NCBI GenBank assembly: GCA_947489425.1
Contig: CANLDL010000004.1
Location: 390,798 to 454,797, forward strand
DNA from: an uncultured Pseudomonadales bacterium
Lineage (GTDB): Bacteria > Pseudomonadota > Gammaproteobacteria > Pseudomonadales > Cellvibrionaceae
Length of the DNA: 64,000 nucleotides
Direction of reading: 5' to 3'
Under the pieces are notes generated by a model that worked only from the letters and a program-made list of their open reading frames with translations, was not told the DNA's origin and made no database searches. The stretch's first letter is position 1. The number at the start of each line of letters is the position of its first letter. This document shows positions 1-10,415 of the stretch, piece by piece. The position numbers and the translations under genes are program-made.

Positions 1-1446
1 CATAAATTCAACAAGGTTGAGTGTATGATCATCAACCGTATAAATATGAAAAAGGTCATGCTGCATTTGACCAATGATCAAATCAAACTCGGGTAGGTAA
101 CGGCCTAAAAGTCCGTAGCGTTTCATGCGTCTTAATTGTGTGACGAGTTTGTGGGGTGACTTTAATAGTTCTAAAAATAACTGTTTGTTACGATCGTCTT
201 CTCGAAAGGGTTGATTGATTAAGTTGCGGCTCTCTCGAATAAGACGAATAGTCGATGCTCTAATGCCGCTAATAGTCTCGTCTTTGCCGACTAAAACAAA
301 TATTTCTAATAATGCCGAGGGTGCTTTTTCAAAGACTTTATTATGACTAACCTCAATAAAGTTGCCCCGTAATTGAAAGCGCTCATTAATGGGGGTAACT
401 GTATTTGAGGTGTCTTTATTAATGATGGCTTCATCTAAAAACTGTAAGAGCACATCGTTGAGTTCGCGTAGTGAAAGTACAACGCGATAATACTGGTGCA
501 TAAACTGTTCTATGGCGAGCTTATTGTCCTGATCCTCGTAACCAAATAGTGCAGCGAGCTCTCTCTGGTATTCAAACAGCAGGCGCTCTTCGGCGCGCCC
601 TGCGACCATATGTAAGCCGTAGCGAACCTTCCATAAATATTCTTCGCCGGTAATGAGTGTTGCGTATTCTTCGTCGGTAAAAAACCCTTTGCCCTCTAAT
701 GCGGCGAGTGTAGATACGCTAAAATAATGTTTAGCTATCCATTGGATATTTTGAATATCACGTAGGCCGCCAGGTGCATTTTTCACATTGGGTTCAAGAT
801 TGTATTCGGTATCGTTATATTTTTCGTGACGCTCTTTTTGCTCGTTAAACTTGGCCAAAAAGAATGCTTTATTTGACCAGTTTTTTCCGGGCTCAGTTTT
901 TACTTTTAATTCAGTGAATAACTCCTTTGGCCCCTGTAACACTCTAGACTCTAGTACGCTAGTGGCAACGGTAATATCTTCGCGTACCATCTCTATGCAT
1001 TGTTCAATCGTGCGCACACTGTGACCAATGTTTAAGCCTATATCCCAAAGTAGGGTTAAAAATTCCTGTCCGCTTTCGTAATCCTTGGTGTTGGGTTCGT
1101 CACTAAGTAACAATAATAAATCAATATCAGATTTTGGGTGCAATTCACCACGACCATAGCCTCCAATAGCAATTAGGCTAATGCTGTCGCTCCAGCTAAA
1201 TTGGTGCCACGCGTAGTGTAGGATACAATCTATAATATGTGCTCTTTCGTAGACTAGTCCGCGCGCTGACTCACCTTCTTTAAAGCGCAAATTGTATTGA
1301 TAATCTAATGCCTCTAGAGCACTTTTGAAAACACCAATGATGTTTTTTTCATTGGCGATATCTTGTTGGAATTGAATTTGATTAAAGCAGATAGGTACGG
1401 GTGATTCTTCAATCAGAGGCACTACCGCATTTGCGGATTTAGGCAA
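1..1446 (-). CDS. glnD: Bifunctional uridylyltransferase/uridylyl-removing enzyme GlnD (N-terminal part, cut by window edge)
   Basis: GlnD is the nitrogen sensor that adds and removes UMP on PII proteins according to glutamine level. Reading the minus strand gives an open frame that runs off the left edge, so about 480 N-terminal residues of a usually ~900-residue protein are seen. The nucleotidyltransferase signature GGYGRGELHPKSDIDLLLL is present, followed by the conserved NVKNAPGGLRDIQ segment. I place the start at the TTG at 1446: it has GAGGAAG upstream at proper spacing and overlaps the end of map by 8 bp; the GTG at 1422 is an alternative. The C-terminal HD and ACT domains lie outside the window. 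The overlap with map suggests co-transcription. Confidence 0.93.
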   Translation of the reverse strand, partial: MPKSANAVVPLIEESPVPICFNQIQFQQDIANEKNIIGVFKSALEALDYQYNLRFKEGESARGLVYERAHIIDCILHYAWHQFSWSDSISLIAIGGYGRGELHPKSDIDLLLLLSDEPNTKDYESGQEFLTLLWDIGLNIGHSVRTIEQCIEMVREDITVATSVLESRVLQGPKELFTELKVKTEPGKNWSNKAFFLAKFNEQKERHEKYNDTEYNLEPNVKNAPGGLRDIQNIQWIAKHYFSVSTLAALEGKGFFTDEEYATLITGEEYLWKVRYGLHMVAGRAEERLLFEYQRELAALFGYEDQDNKLAIEQFMHQYYRVVLSLRELNDVLLQFLDEAIINKDTSNTVTPINERFQLRGNFIEVSHNKVFEKAPSALLEIFVLVGKDETISGIRASTIRLIRESRNLINQPFREDDRNKQLFLELLKSPHKLVTQLRRMKRYGLLGRYLPEFDLIIGQMQHDLFHIYTVDDHTLNLVEFM

Positions 1447-2212
1447 AGTTTTCTTCCTCGCGGGCGGTGAGTACTTCTACCCCTGTTTTGGTCACAAGTA
1501 AGGTATGTTCCCATTGAGCTGATAAACGACCGTCCTTTGTTTCTACTGTCCAGCCATCGCCTTTTAGTTTGGTGTGCGGCTTGCCAGCATTAATCATCGG
1601 CTCAATAGTAAAGCACATACCCTCTTGTAAGGCCATGCCTGTACCTGGTTTGCCATGATGGAGGATTTGTGGGTCTTCATGGAAAGTATTACCAATACCA
1701 TGACCGCAATATTCGCGGACAACAGAGTAGTAGTTTGACTCGGCGTGTTTTTGTATCACATGGCCAATATCACCTAGCTGCGTACCAGGTTTAACTAACT
1801 CCATACCCTTGTAGAGACATTCTTGGGTTATTTCTACTAGGCGCTTGGCGTGGCTGCTTGCCTCGCCAACAAAATACATTTTGCTAGTATCGCCGTGGTA
1901 GCCTTCGTATATAACGGTCACATCGATATTAATGATATCGCCATTCTTGAGTATCTTTTTAGGGGAGGGGATGCCGTGGCAAATGACATGGTTAACCGAT
2001 GTGCATACAGATTTAGGAAAGCCTCGATAACCTAGGCAGGCTGGGATTGCTTTTTGCACATCGACAATATGATCGTGACAAATTTTGTCGAGCTCTTCGG
2101 TGCTGACACCTGGCTTGACGAACTCACCGATCATTTCAAGAACTTCTGCGGCCATCTTACCGGCTACGCGCATTTTTTCTATTTCTGCTGGTGTTTTAAT
2201 GGATACAGTCAT
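1439..2212 (-). CDS. map: Methionine aminopeptidase, type I
   Basis: Cytosolic metalloprotease that removes the initiator methionine from new proteins. It is 257 residues long, the normal size for type I enzymes. The metal ligands are visible: two Asp in NIDVTVIYEGYHGDTS, His in HGIGNTFHEDP, Glu in FTIEPMI and Glu in QWEHTLLVT. It is transcribed away from rpsB, the same divergent arrangement as in many gammaproteobacteria, and its stop overlaps the proposed glnD start. Confidence 0.97.
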   Translation of the reverse strand: MTVSIKTPAEIEKMRVAGKMAAEVLEMIGEFVKPGVSTEELDKICHDHIVDVQKAIPACLGYRGFPKSVCTSVNHVICHGIPSPKKILKNGDIINIDVTVIYEGYHGDTSKMYFVGEASSHAKRLVEITQECLYKGMELVKPGTQLGDIGHVIQKHAESNYYSVVREYCGHGIGNTFHEDPQILHHGKPGTGMALQEGMCFTIEPMINAGKPHTKLKGDGWTVETKDGRLSAQWEHTLLVTKTGVEVLTAREEENFA

Positions 2213-2649
2213 AATATTCCAAGCACTATTTTGTCGAGCTCTACTCGACTATTTTAATGGTAAAGCCACATAGTATAAATTACCCTTGTTTTGAGAGCTA
2301 TATTCAGGGCTACCTTTATCGGCTGATTAGGTCTATTTTAACGCAAATAGAAGAATTAGGCGGTTTAATTGATACAATATTGCAGATAGATAAAACTTAT
2401 AAGTTGATGGGTATCATGCAAAAGAGTTTGTCTATTGGCAGATCTTGGCTAAAGTTCTTTCTATGTCTTTCCTTTTATGGTATAAAGCCGCCCGCAAAGT
2501 AGGTATTGTTGTACTTGCATTGTTTAAAACTAATCGTCACACACGCATCGTCACGTTGATCTGGGTGCTCTTTGTAAGACTTTTAAAGTTGTCAAAGAGT
2601 TGATTTTTCGGGATGTGTGGAGGCCTAACCCAAACAAATAGGAAATATT
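2213..2649. promoter_or_regulatory. Divergent map / rpsB intergenic region with rpsB leader
   Basis: This 437-bp gap must hold the map promoter (minus strand) and the rpsB promoter and 5' leader (plus strand). Just before rpsB there is a possible hairpin, CTCTTTG at 2568-2574 pairing with CAAAGAG at 2593-2599, and a GTGGAGG stretch near 2620 before an AGGAAA Shine-Dalgarno. In E. coli ribosomal protein S2 represses its own operon through the rpsB leader; the same role here is inferred. An 81-codon open frame at 2257-2502 lacks a convincing start and I do not call it a gene. Confidence 0.4.
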
Positions 2650-3396
2650 ATGTCTACAGTTAGTATGCGCGACATGCTTCAAGCTGGTGTTCACTTTGGT
2701 CACCAAACTCGCTATTGGAACCCTAAGATGGGTCAATATATCTTTGGCGATCGCAATAAAATCCATATTATTAATCTTGAGCAAACTGTTCCTGCTTTTA
2801 ACGAAGCGTTACATGCTATTAATAAGATGGCATCTCAAAAGAAAAAAATCCTTATGGTTGGTACTAAGCGTGCTGCTCAAAAGAGTATCAAAGAGCAAGC
2901 TGAGCGTGCTGGACAGCCTTTCGTTAGTCATCGTTGGTTAGGTGGTATGCTAACTAACTATAAAACTATCCGTGCGTCTATCCGCCGCTTTCGCGAGCTT
3001 GAGGCGCAAAGCCAAGATGGTACGTTTGAAAAGCTAACCAAGAAAGAAGCGTTGATGCGTCAGCGTGCAATGGAGAAGCTAGAGCTATCTATTGGTGGTA
3101 TCAAAGATATGAGCGGCTTGCCTGATGCGCTATTTGTTATCGACGTTGAGCATGAGCGTATTGCTGTTAACGAAGCAAATAAGCTAGGTATCCCTGTTTT
3201 TGGTATCGTTGATACAAATAGTGACCCTGCTGGTGTTGACTATGTTATTCCAGGTAATGACGACGCTATTCGTGCAATCAAGCTATACACTACTGCTATC
3301 GCCGACGCTTGTCTAACAGGTGCAGCTAGCGCGCAATCTACGCCTAACAAAGACGAGTTTGTTGAAGTAGAAGCAGCTGAAGAAGCAAAAAGCTAA
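2650..3396 (+). CDS. rpsB: 30S ribosomal protein S2
   Basis: Structural protein of the small ribosomal subunit, 248 residues. It shows the S2 hallmarks [20 protein letters not shown] near the N-terminus, [16 protein letters not shown] and [12 protein letters not shown]. An AGGAAA Shine-Dalgarno precedes the ATG. It is followed by a terminator-like hairpin before tsf, as in other gammaproteobacteria where S2 is made in excess over EF-Ts. Confidence 0.98.
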   Translation: MSTVSMRDMLQAGVHFGHQTRYWNPKMGQYIFGDRNKIHIINLEQTVPAFNEALHAINKMASQKKKILMVGTKRAAQKSIKEQAERAGQPFVSHRWLGGMLTNYKTIRASIRRFRELEAQSQDGTFEKLTKKEALMRQRAMEKLELSIGGIKDMSGLPDALFVIDVEHERIAVNEANKLGIPVFGIVDTNSDPAGVDYVIPGNDDAIRAIKLYTTAIADACLTGAASAQSTPNKDEFVEVEAAEEAKS

Positions 3397-3440
3397 TTTT
3401 GCTAATTAATTGCCGGAAATTGTAATAGTTCTGGCTAGCG

Positions 3441-3468
3441 AAAAAGAGGGGGCTAGGCTCCCTTTTTT
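3441..3468 (+). terminator. Hairpin plus T-run between rpsB and tsf
   Basis: GGGGGC pairs with GCTCCC across a TAG loop (one G-T wobble). The stem is extended by A-T pairs and followed by a run of six T. It looks like a rho-independent terminator, probably a partial attenuator that lowers tsf relative to rpsB. Confidence 0.75.
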
Positions 3469-3601
3469 AATAACTATTTTTAATAACTGCGTATTAAATT
3501 TAGTTTGCTAACATTCTACTGTTCATTTAATTGTTTTACTGGCTAGCTAAGATTGCAGGGTTAGTAAAATAAAATTTACAAAATTTAAAGAGGATATAAT
3601 C

Positions 3602-4468
3602 ATGGCGGCTATTTCTGCTTCAATGGTAAAAGAGCTACGTGAGCGTACAAGCTTGGGTATGATGGAGTGTAAAAAAGCACTTAAAGAAGCTGATGGTGAT
3701 ATTGAATTAGCGATTGAAAATTTACGTAAGGCCAGTGGCCTAAAAGCGGCTAAAAAGGCAGAGCGTACTGCGGCTGATGGCGTTGTAGCGATTCGTGTCG
3801 CTGATGATAATAGCTATGGTGTTGTTGTTGAGGTTAACTCTGAGACAGATTTTGTAGCTCGCGATGAAGGTTTTCTAGGCTTTGTTGGTGTGGTTGCCGA
3901 TAAGGCGTTCGCTGATAAGCAAGCCGATGTTGCTGCTTTAATGTCTGGTGAGCTTGAAAATACGCGTGAAGCGCTCGTTCAAAAGATTGGTGAAAATATT
4001 TCTGTGCGTCGTATACAGCTTGTTGAAGGTGGTGTTGTTGGTGCCTATGTTCATTCTAACAACCGTATTGCTGTATTGACTCAGTTAGAAGGCGGAAATA
4101 ACGAGCTAGCTAAAGATATTGCTATGCATATCGCTGCGGTCAATCCTCAGGTAGTTAGTGGTGACGATATGCCAGAAGATGTTGTTGCTAAAGAAAAAGA
4201 TATCATCAAGGCTCAGCCAGATATGGCGGGTAAGCCAGAAGAGATTGTTGAGAAAATGATGGTTGGTCGAATTAAGAAATTTCTTAAAGAAAATAGCTTG
4301 ATCGAACAGCCTTTTGTTAAAAATCCAGAGCTTACTGTTGGCCAATTAGCAAAAGATGCTGGTGCTTCCGTGAGCGCTTTTACCCGTTTTGAGGTGGGTG
4401 AAGGTATCGAAGTGGAAAATGTAGATTTTGCTGCAGAGGTTGCTGCTCAAGTAGAAGCTGCCAAATAA
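3602..4468 (+). CDS. tsf: Translation elongation factor Ts
   Basis: Nucleotide exchange factor that regenerates EF-Tu-GTP. It has 288 residues. The N-terminal UBA-like helical module ([19 protein letters not shown]) is followed by the EF-Tu-contacting [10 protein letters not shown] motif near residue 80 and the usual core. AAAGAGG precedes the ATG. It lies 200 bp after rpsB with a terminator between them, so it may have its own promoter as well as read-through transcription. Confidence 0.98.
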   Translation: MAAISASMVKELRERTSLGMMECKKALKEADGDIELAIENLRKASGLKAAKKAERTAADGVVAIRVADDNSYGVVVEVNSETDFVARDEGFLGFVGVVADKAFADKQADVAALMSGELENTREALVQKIGENISVRRIQLVEGGVVGAYVHSNNRIAVLTQLEGGNNELAKDIAMHIAAVNPQVVSGDDMPEDVVAKEKDIIKAQPDMAGKPEEIVEKMMVGRIKKFLKENSLIEQPFVKNPELTVGQLAKDAGASVSAFTRFEVGEGIEVENVDFAAEVAAQVEAAK

Positions 4469-4516
4469 GAATAGATGATTATTAGATTGTCTATTGCCCT
4501 CTCTTTGAGGTTTTTG

Positions 4517-4543
4517 CGGGGTAAGTGTTGTCCACTTACCCCG
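4517..4543 (+). terminator. Strong hairpin after tsf
   Basis: A perfect 11-bp stem (CGGGGTAAGTG with CACTTACCCCG) around a 5-nt loop lies 48 bp after the tsf stop. The T-run after it is weak (TCTTGCTG), so it may be an imperfect terminator or a processing/stability hairpin ahead of pyrH. Confidence 0.6.
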
Positions 4544-4657
4544 TCTTGCTGTTAGAATACCCCTCCTTATTTTGCATATATACCATTCTTGGTTCAGCGT
4601 TGCTGGCTTTAGTGGTTGCTATGCGCTGTTTTCTTGCTTTTTAGGTGAAGCCGATTT

Positions 4658-5386
4658 ATGTCAGTCAAGCGTGATAAGAAATACAAACGAATACTACTCA
4701 AGCTCAGTGGCGAAGAGTTGATGGGGAAAGAGGGCTTTGGTATTGACCCGAAAGTCTTGGATAAAATGGCTTTGGAGATTGGTCAGCTGGTTGGTATTGG
4801 GGTCCAGGTAGGCCTTGTTATTGGCGGTGGTAACCTATTTCGTGGTGCCTCATTAAGTGAGGCAGGCCTTGATCGTGTAACCGGTGATCATATGGGTATG
4901 CTGGCAACTGTGATGAACGCGCTTGCTATGCGTGACGCTCTAGAACGCTCGAATATTACCTCTCGGGTGATGTCGGCGATACCAATGAGTGGTATTGTGG
5001 ATCATTATGACAGGCGTGGTGCTATTCGCTACTTGGATTCAGGAGAGGTTGTCATTTTTGCGGCCGGTACAGGTAATCCATTCTTTACAACTGACTCTGC
5101 TGCTTGTCTAAGAGCGATAGAGGTGGAAGCCGAGTTGGTGCTTAAGGCAACAAAGGTCGATGGTGTTTATACTGCAGACCCAATGAAGGATAAAAAGGCG
5201 ACCAAATATGATAGCCTAACCTATGATGTTGCTCTTGAGAAAAAGCTCGGCGTAATGGATTTAACGGCAATATGTCTGTGTCGTGATCATTCAATGCCGG
5301 TTCGTGTCTTTAAGATGTCAAAAGCGGGTGCATTGCTGAATATTGTTGTGGGTGGTGATGAAGGTACATTAATAGAAGAGGCTTAA
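4658..5386 (+). CDS. pyrH: UMP kinase
   Basis: Hexameric bacterial UMP kinase (UMP + ATP to UDP + ADP) of the amino-acid kinase fold, 242 residues. The nucleotide-binding [10 protein letters not shown] and GGGNLFRG loops are visible, as are [14 protein letters not shown] and the C-terminal [10 protein letters not shown] tail typical of PyrH. The start ATG follows a TAGGTGA region. It sits in the conserved tsf-pyrH-frr order. Confidence 0.97.
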   Translation: MSVKRDKKYKRILLKLSGEELMGKEGFGIDPKVLDKMALEIGQLVGIGVQVGLVIGGGNLFRGASLSEAGLDRVTGDHMGMLATVMNALAMRDALERSNITSRVMSAIPMSGIVDHYDRRGAIRYLDSGEVVIFAAGTGNPFFTTDSAACLRAIEVEAELVLKATKVDGVYTADPMKDKKATKYDSLTYDVALEKKLGVMDLTAICLCRDHSMPVRVFKMSKAGALLNIVVGGDEGTLIEEA

Positions 5387-5484
5387 CTTACCGTCAATAG
5401 ATTAATCATTGCTGGTTACATTAGCTGAGCTTCTCATTCTTCCCATTGTGCTTTGTATTAAGAATAAATTTTAAGGTTAAAAAT

Positions 5485-6042
5485 ATGATTGAAGACATTA
5501 AAAAAGAAGCCGGTGTGCGGATGCAGAAAAGTATCGATGCACTGGGCTCAAATTTCAATAAAATTCGTACAGGTCGTGCTCACCCTAGTATTTTAGATAG
5601 CATCACTGTCGATTATTATGGCTCGGACACGCCATTGTCTCAGGTGGCTAATATTTCTGTTTTAGATGCTCGTACTTTGTCAGTTAGCCCTTGGGAAAAA
5701 CAATTAACGCCAGATATTGAAAAGGCGATCATGAAGTCTGATTTGGGACTTAACCCTGCAACGCAAGGTGACTTAATTCGCCTACCAATGCCAGCATTAA
5801 CTGAAGAGACTCGTAAAAATTACATTAAGCAGGCTAAATCTGAGTCAGAGAATGCAAAAATTTCTATTCGTAATGTTCGTCGTGATGCATTAGCTGATGT
5901 TAAGGAGCTTTTGAAAGAGAAAGAAATTGGTGAAGACGATGAGCGTCGTGCACAGGACGAAATTCAAAAAATTACCGATAAATACGTTGCCGATGTAGAT
6001 GCTGCTTTCGCCGTTAAAGAAAAGGACTTGATGGAAATATAG
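5485..6042 (+). CDS. frr: Ribosome recycling factor
   Basis: RRF splits post-termination ribosomes together with EF-G. I start it at the ATG at 5485 (MIEDIKKEAG...), which has AAGG about 9 nt upstream and gives the family-standard 185 residues. The open frame extends 13 codons upstream but that extension is not part of the family. The conserved FNKIRTGRAHPSILD and RNVRRDA segments are present. Confidence 0.97.
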   Translation: MIEDIKKEAGVRMQKSIDALGSNFNKIRTGRAHPSILDSITVDYYGSDTPLSQVANISVLDARTLSVSPWEKQLTPDIEKAIMKSDLGLNPATQGDLIRLPMPALTEETRKNYIKQAKSESENAKISIRNVRRDALADVKELLKEKEIGEDDERRAQDEIQKITDKYVADVDAAFAVKEKDLMEI

Positions 6043-6086
6043 CGCTAGCTTAGATAATAATAAAAACTGATTTACTGGTAATTATT

Positions 6087-6863
6087 TTGACCGACCAACT
6101 TTCCTCATCCTCACCTAAGCATATTGCCATTATTATGGATGGCAATAATCGCTGGGCTAAGCAGCGGGTTTTATCCGGTATAGCAGGTCATAAAGCGGGT
6201 GTCGAGCGATTGCGCGATATGCTTGAGGGTTGTCGTGAGTGCAATGTCGATGTGCTCACTGTCTTTGCTTTTAGTAGTGAAAACTGGAATCGCCCCAGTG
6301 CCGAGGTGCGAGGTCTCATGTCTTTGTTCGAGCATTATTTGGTGGGTGAGGCGAAACGCCTAAAAAAAGAAAATGTCCGCCTAAGAGTTATTGGTGATCG
6401 CAATAAGTTTGATAAAAAGCTAGTTAAATCCATAGAGAAAGCTGAGCTATTGACCATAGGTGGTAAGCAAACATTTAACATTGCGGCTGACTATGGTGGC
6501 CGTTGGGATATTGTTAATGCCGCTAAGCGTATTGCCGCCTCTGTTAAAGATGAAGGCCTTGATATAGATACTATCGATGAAGAGCTATTCAGCACGCATA
6601 CTGCATTGGCTGATTTGCCTCCAGTCGACTTATTGATTCGTACCGGTGGGGAATCAAGGGTTAGCAATTTCCTATTGTGGCAGCTTGCCTATTCAGAACT
6701 TTACTTTAGCGATTTATTGTGGCCTGACTTTGACCGTGAGGCGCTAAAAGTTGCGATTAATGATTTTGCTGCTCGTGAGCGCCGGTTTGGCCTAACGAGC
6801 GAGCAGCTCTGTCATGTTTCTGGAAAAGTTTTAGACCATCAAAAAGGCCCGAGCCGTGCTTAA
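6087..6863 (+). CDS. uppS: Isoprenyl transferase (undecaprenyl diphosphate synthase)
   Basis: cis-prenyltransferase making undecaprenyl-PP, the lipid carrier for peptidoglycan and O-antigen. It has 258 residues. The catalytic IIMDGNNRWAKQR motif is near residue 16, FAFSSENWNRP follows, and DLLIRTGGESRVSNFLLWQ lies near the C-terminus. The apparent start is TTG; the next in-frame ATG falls inside the catalytic motif, so a non-ATG start is needed. It overlaps cdsA by 8 bp. Confidence 0.96.
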   Translation: MTDQLSSSSPKHIAIIMDGNNRWAKQRVLSGIAGHKAGVERLRDMLEGCRECNVDVLTVFAFSSENWNRPSAEVRGLMSLFEHYLVGEAKRLKKENVRLRVIGDRNKFDKKLVKSIEKAELLTIGGKQTFNIAADYGGRWDIVNAAKRIAASVKDEGLDIDTIDEELFSTHTALADLPPVDLLIRTGGESRVSNFLLWQLAYSELYFSDLLWPDFDREALKVAINDFAARERRFGLTSEQLCHVSGKVLDHQKGPSRA

Positions 6864-7689
6864 GTTAAGAATAATAACAGCATTTGTGTTGGTTGCTCTA
6901 TTCCTGTCAAGTTTGTTTCTATTGCCGTGGGGCGGCTTTGTTGTCTTCGCTGCTGTAGTTACACTCGTTGGCGCTTGGGAGTGGGCAAATCTAGCTGGTT
7001 TTACACTACCACCCGAGCGTCTAATATTTAGTGTATTAACCGCATTAGCTATGTTGTTAGTTGCTTGGTATACAGGTGTTTTTGATGGGGTCATTGTTCT
7101 ATCTGAGATGCGTCACTTTTTATTAATCGCTGTTGCTTGGTGGGCTGTTGCTTTACTTTGGGTTCAAGGTTATCCAACGAGTGCTGTTTTGTGGGAGTTT
7201 CGTTGGGTAAAGGCACTGATGGGTTGGGTGGTGCTAATCCCTTGTTGGTTATCGCTATCTTATTTGCATCAAAGTGAGGGTGGTGCTTTTTTGATCTTGC
7301 TGCTCATGGCAACAGTCGTTGTTGCTGATACCGGTGCTTACTTTACGGGTAAGGCTTTTGGTAAGCGCAAATTGTTGTTTGAAGTAAGCCCCGGAAAGTC
7401 TTGGGAAGGTTTTTGGGGCGGGCTTGTGGCTTGCTTATTGCTCGCCTTCGCAGTGAATTTTTATAATGATTTTGTGCAGTGGAAGGCGTTATTTGCGGTT
7501 ATTGTGTTTACTGCCCTTGGCTCAGTTTTAGGTGATTTGTTAGAGAGTATGGTTAAGCGTCATCGCAATGTTAAAGACAGTGGTAACGTGTTACCAGGTC
7601 ATGGGGGTGTGTTGGATCGTATTGATAGCGTCACTGCTGCGGCTCCTATTTTTACTCTAGGTATTATTTTATCTGGTTGGTCTTTATGA
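6856..7689 (+). CDS. cdsA: Phosphatidate cytidylyltransferase
   Basis: Inner-membrane enzyme converting phosphatidic acid and CTP into CDP-diacylglycerol, the branch point of phospholipid synthesis. It has 277 residues with several transmembrane segments and the C-terminal CdsA signature around [16 protein letters not shown] and [12 protein letters not shown]. The start is GTG, inside the end of uppS, and the stop overlaps the dxr start as ATGA, so translation is coupled through uppS-cdsA-dxr. Confidence 0.96.
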   Translation: MLKLRIITAFVLVALFLSSLFLLPWGGFVVFAAVVTLVGAWEWANLAGFTLPPERLIFSVLTALAMLLVAWYTGVFDGVIVLSEMRHFLLIAVAWWAVALLWVQGYPTSAVLWEFRWVKALMGWVVLIPCWLSLSYLHQSEGGAFLILLLMATVVVADTGAYFTGKAFGKRKLLFEVSPGKSWEGFWGGLVACLLLAFAVNFYNDFVQWKALFAVIVFTALGSVLGDLLESMVKRHRNVKDSGNVLPGHGGVLDRIDSVTAAAPIFTLGIILSGWSL

Positions 7690-8906
7690 GCGATGTAGCG
7701 GGTGAATGCTCTTCGGGTCAACAGATGATTACTGTTTTAGGTTCTACAGGTTCTATCGGTGTTAGTACCTTGGATGTTGTTGCAAGGCACCTTAATAAGT
7801 TTAGTGTGTTTGCTTTAACGGCAAATACTAATGTCGATATGCTTGAGCGCCAGTGCCTCTCTTTTGCTCCTGCCTATGCTGTTATGCAAGATGAGGCGTC
7901 AGCAAATGTGCTAAGGCAGCGATTGTCTAGTGCGAATATCAATACTGAGGTGTTGGCGGGAAGTGATGCGCTAGTTAGTGTAGCTAATGATAATGCTGTA
8001 GATACGGTTATGGCGGCCATTGTCGGTGCTGCTGGGTTATTGCCTACTTTAGCAGCCGTTAAAGCAGACAAGAAAGTACTATTAGCTAATAAAGAAGCTT
8101 TGGTGATGGCCGGTAGCTTGTTCATGAATGCCTTGAGCCAAAGCCGGGCAACTCTACTGCCTATAGATAGTGAGCATAATGCAATTTTTCAGTGCTTACC
8201 GAACAACTTAGATCAAAGGAATAGTGCTAGCTATGATATGGCTGGTGTTAAAAAGGTGTTGCTAACGGGGTCTGGTGGTCCATTTAGGGAGTGGTCGAGT
8301 GAGGCCATTGAAAAGGCAACCCCTGACCAAGCTTGTAATCACCCTAACTGGTCGATGGGGCGTAAAATATCTGTTGATTCTGCTAGCTTGATGAACAAAG
8401 GTCTGGAGTTTATCGAGGCTCGCTGGTTGTTTGGTCTAAGCCCCAATAATATCGAAGTTGTTATCCATCCCCAAAGTATTATTCACTCTATGGTCGAGTA
8501 TAATGATGGTTCAGTGCTTGCCCAAATGGGACAGCCTGACATGCGGACGCCTATCGCGCATGCTTTAGCTTGGCCGGTACGAATCGAGAGTGGAGTAGAA
8601 TCCTTAGACTTTATGAGTTTAAATGGGCTTGATTTTGAGCGCCCAGATCTTGAGCGTTTTCCCGCGCTATCGCTGGCAATGTCGGCCGCATCTCAACCTT
8701 CTTCAGCTGCAACAGTTCTTAATGCGGCCAATGAAATTGCAGTGGACGCATTTCTCAATGGTGCAATAGGCTTTGGCCAAATAATCACAGTGTTAGAGTC
8801 AGTTCTTGCATCTGCTAATTTTATTGAACTGGATAGTATTGACGCTGTCATAGACGCGGATCTTTACGCACGAAAAATGTCTGATGCTGTAGTAGCTTCT
8901 TTATAA
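7686..8906 (+). CDS. dxr: 1-deoxy-D-xylulose 5-phosphate reductoisomerase
   Basis: NADPH-dependent first committed enzyme of the MEP isoprenoid pathway. It shows the NADPH-binding [15 protein letters not shown], the metal/substrate segment [15 protein letters not shown], and [11 protein letters not shown] use the ATG at 7686, in ATGA overlap with the cdsA stop, giving 406 residues; a TTG three codons upstream is the alternative. The product supplies precursors used by UppS next door. Confidence 0.96.
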   Translation: MSDVAGECSSGQQMITVLGSTGSIGVSTLDVVARHLNKFSVFALTANTNVDMLERQCLSFAPAYAVMQDEASANVLRQRLSSANINTEVLAGSDALVSVANDNAVDTVMAAIVGAAGLLPTLAAVKADKKVLLANKEALVMAGSLFMNALSQSRATLLPIDSEHNAIFQCLPNNLDQRNSASYDMAGVKKVLLTGSGGPFREWSSEAIEKATPDQACNHPNWSMGRKISVDSASLMNKGLEFIEARWLFGLSPNNIEVVIHPQSIIHSMVEYNDGSVLAQMGQPDMRTPIAHALAWPVRIESGVESLDFMSLNGLDFERPDLERFPALSLAMSAASQPSSAATVLNAANEIAVDAFLNGAIGFGQIITVLESVLASANFIELDSIDAVIDADLYARKMSDAVVASL

Positions 8907-9010
8907 AATTAATAATATTAGGGCTAGAATATCAGTTCATTGTCTGCGAATGTTGTTATAATGCATGTTTATATGCTTAAAGATAATTAAAAAAGTGTAA
9001 TTTATTCGGT

Positions 9011-10375
9011 ATGTTGACGACAGTTCTTTGGTTCTTATTAGCGATTGGTATATTAGTGACCTTCCATGAGTTTGGGCACTTTTACATTGCTCGTCGTTGC
9101 GGCGTCAAAGTGCTTCGTTTCTCTGTCGGCTTTGGCAAGCCATTATTTACCAAAATAGGTAAGACAGGTACAGAGTATGTCTTTGCGGCTATCCCACTTG
9201 GTGGCTACGTCAAAATGTTGGATGAGCGTGAAGGTAATGTGCCGGATGAAGAGCTGCACATGTCTTTTACACGCAAAACCGTTTGGCAGAGAATAGCGAT
9301 TATTAGCGCAGGCCCTATTGCTAACTTTATATTGGCCATTGCTTTTTATTTTATTTTTGCCATGTTGGGCACGAAAGGAGTGGTGCCTGTTATTGGTGAT
9401 GTGGCTCCAGGTAGTGTCGCAGAGCAGGTTCAAATTGAAAGCGGCTTTGAAATTGTTAGTGTTGATAATAAAAAAGTATCAACTTGGAGTGAAGTTGCTG
9501 ATAAATTGGCAAGTAGAATTGGCGATACCGGTATAATTAATATTGGGCTTAAGGATTTCTCATTAGATAGTACAGAGTCTAGTTTATCGACAATTAAGCA
9601 AATTCCGATTGAACAATGGTTGGGTAATCATGAACGTCCAGATATTCTTGGTGAGCTGGGACTTAGTCCGGCAGAGCCAGAAACGAATTGGGTGCTCTCA
9701 ACGGTTGTTGATGGTAGTGCAGCACAATCTGCTGGCTTACAGATAGGAGATAAGCTGATATCGGCAAATAGTCAGTTGCTGGTTTCATGGAGAGAATGGG
9801 TCAATTTTGTTAGAGCTAATCCTGAAACACCTATCGACTTGACGATTAATCGTAATGGCCAAGCTATAAACGTTGTATTAACACCAAAAGCAATTGAGGA
9901 AAACGGAGAATTAATTGGTAGGGTTGGTCTATCGGCATCGTTGAGCTGGCCAGAATCCATGATTCGAGAAATCAATTATTCTTTGTTAGAGTCTATTCAG
10001 TATGGGTTTACTCGCACTTATGATCAGATTTTGGTTATTTTGTCATTTTTTAAAAAAATATTGCTGTTAGATGTATCCATAAAAAATATGGGTGGTACTT
10101 TCACCATTGCGCAAGTTGCTGGTGATAGCGCAGCGGCAGGCTTGACTTACTATATTTCCTTTCTGGCTTTTTTTAGTGTCAGTTTAGGCGTGTTTAACTT
10201 ATTGCCAATTCCTGTTCTTGATGGTGGGCATATAATGTTTTATTTAATAGAGGTAGTTAAAGGTAGTCCTTTACCTGAACGTATACAGATGATTGGTTAT
10301 CAGGTTGGTTTATTAGCCGTGGTGAGTTTAATGGTTGTTGTCCATTATAATGATCTCATCCGGATTCTTTCTTAA
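9011..10375 (+). CDS. rseP: RIP zinc metalloprotease RseP
   Basis: Site-2 intramembrane protease that cleaves anti-sigma factor RseA and leftover signal peptides. It has 454 residues. HEFGH at residues 19-23 gives the zinc ligands and catalytic Glu. Two PDZ-like regions lie in the middle, and the third ligand motif LLPIPVLDGGH sits near the C-terminus between transmembrane segments. It precedes bamA directly, as usual, linking the sigma-E envelope response to outer-membrane assembly. Confidence 0.97.
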   Translation: MLTTVLWFLLAIGILVTFHEFGHFYIARRCGVKVLRFSVGFGKPLFTKIGKTGTEYVFAAIPLGGYVKMLDEREGNVPDEELHMSFTRKTVWQRIAIISAGPIANFILAIAFYFIFAMLGTKGVVPVIGDVAPGSVAEQVQIESGFEIVSVDNKKVSTWSEVADKLASRIGDTGIINIGLKDFSLDSTESSLSTIKQIPIEQWLGNHERPDILGELGLSPAEPETNWVLSTVVDGSAAQSAGLQIGDKLISANSQLLVSWREWVNFVRANPETPIDLTINRNGQAINVVLTPKAIEENGELIGRVGLSASLSWPESMIREINYSLLESIQYGFTRTYDQILVILSFFKKILLLDVSIKNMGGTFTIAQVAGDSAAAGLTYYISFLAFFSVSLGVFNLLPIPVLDGGHIMFYLIEVVKGSPLPERIQMIGYQVGLLAVVSLMVVVHYNDLIRILS

Positions 10376-10415
10376 TAATGCCGCATCATTAATTCACTTA
10401 ACGTATTGAACATTT

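Noticed and set aside
1850..2273. Plus-strand ORFs opposite map
   Set aside because: They are shadows of the well-supported map gene on the minus strand.
2257..2502. Open frame of 81 codons upstream of rpsB
   Set aside because: No ribosome-binding site, unlikely composition, and it lies in the map/rpsB promoter and leader region.
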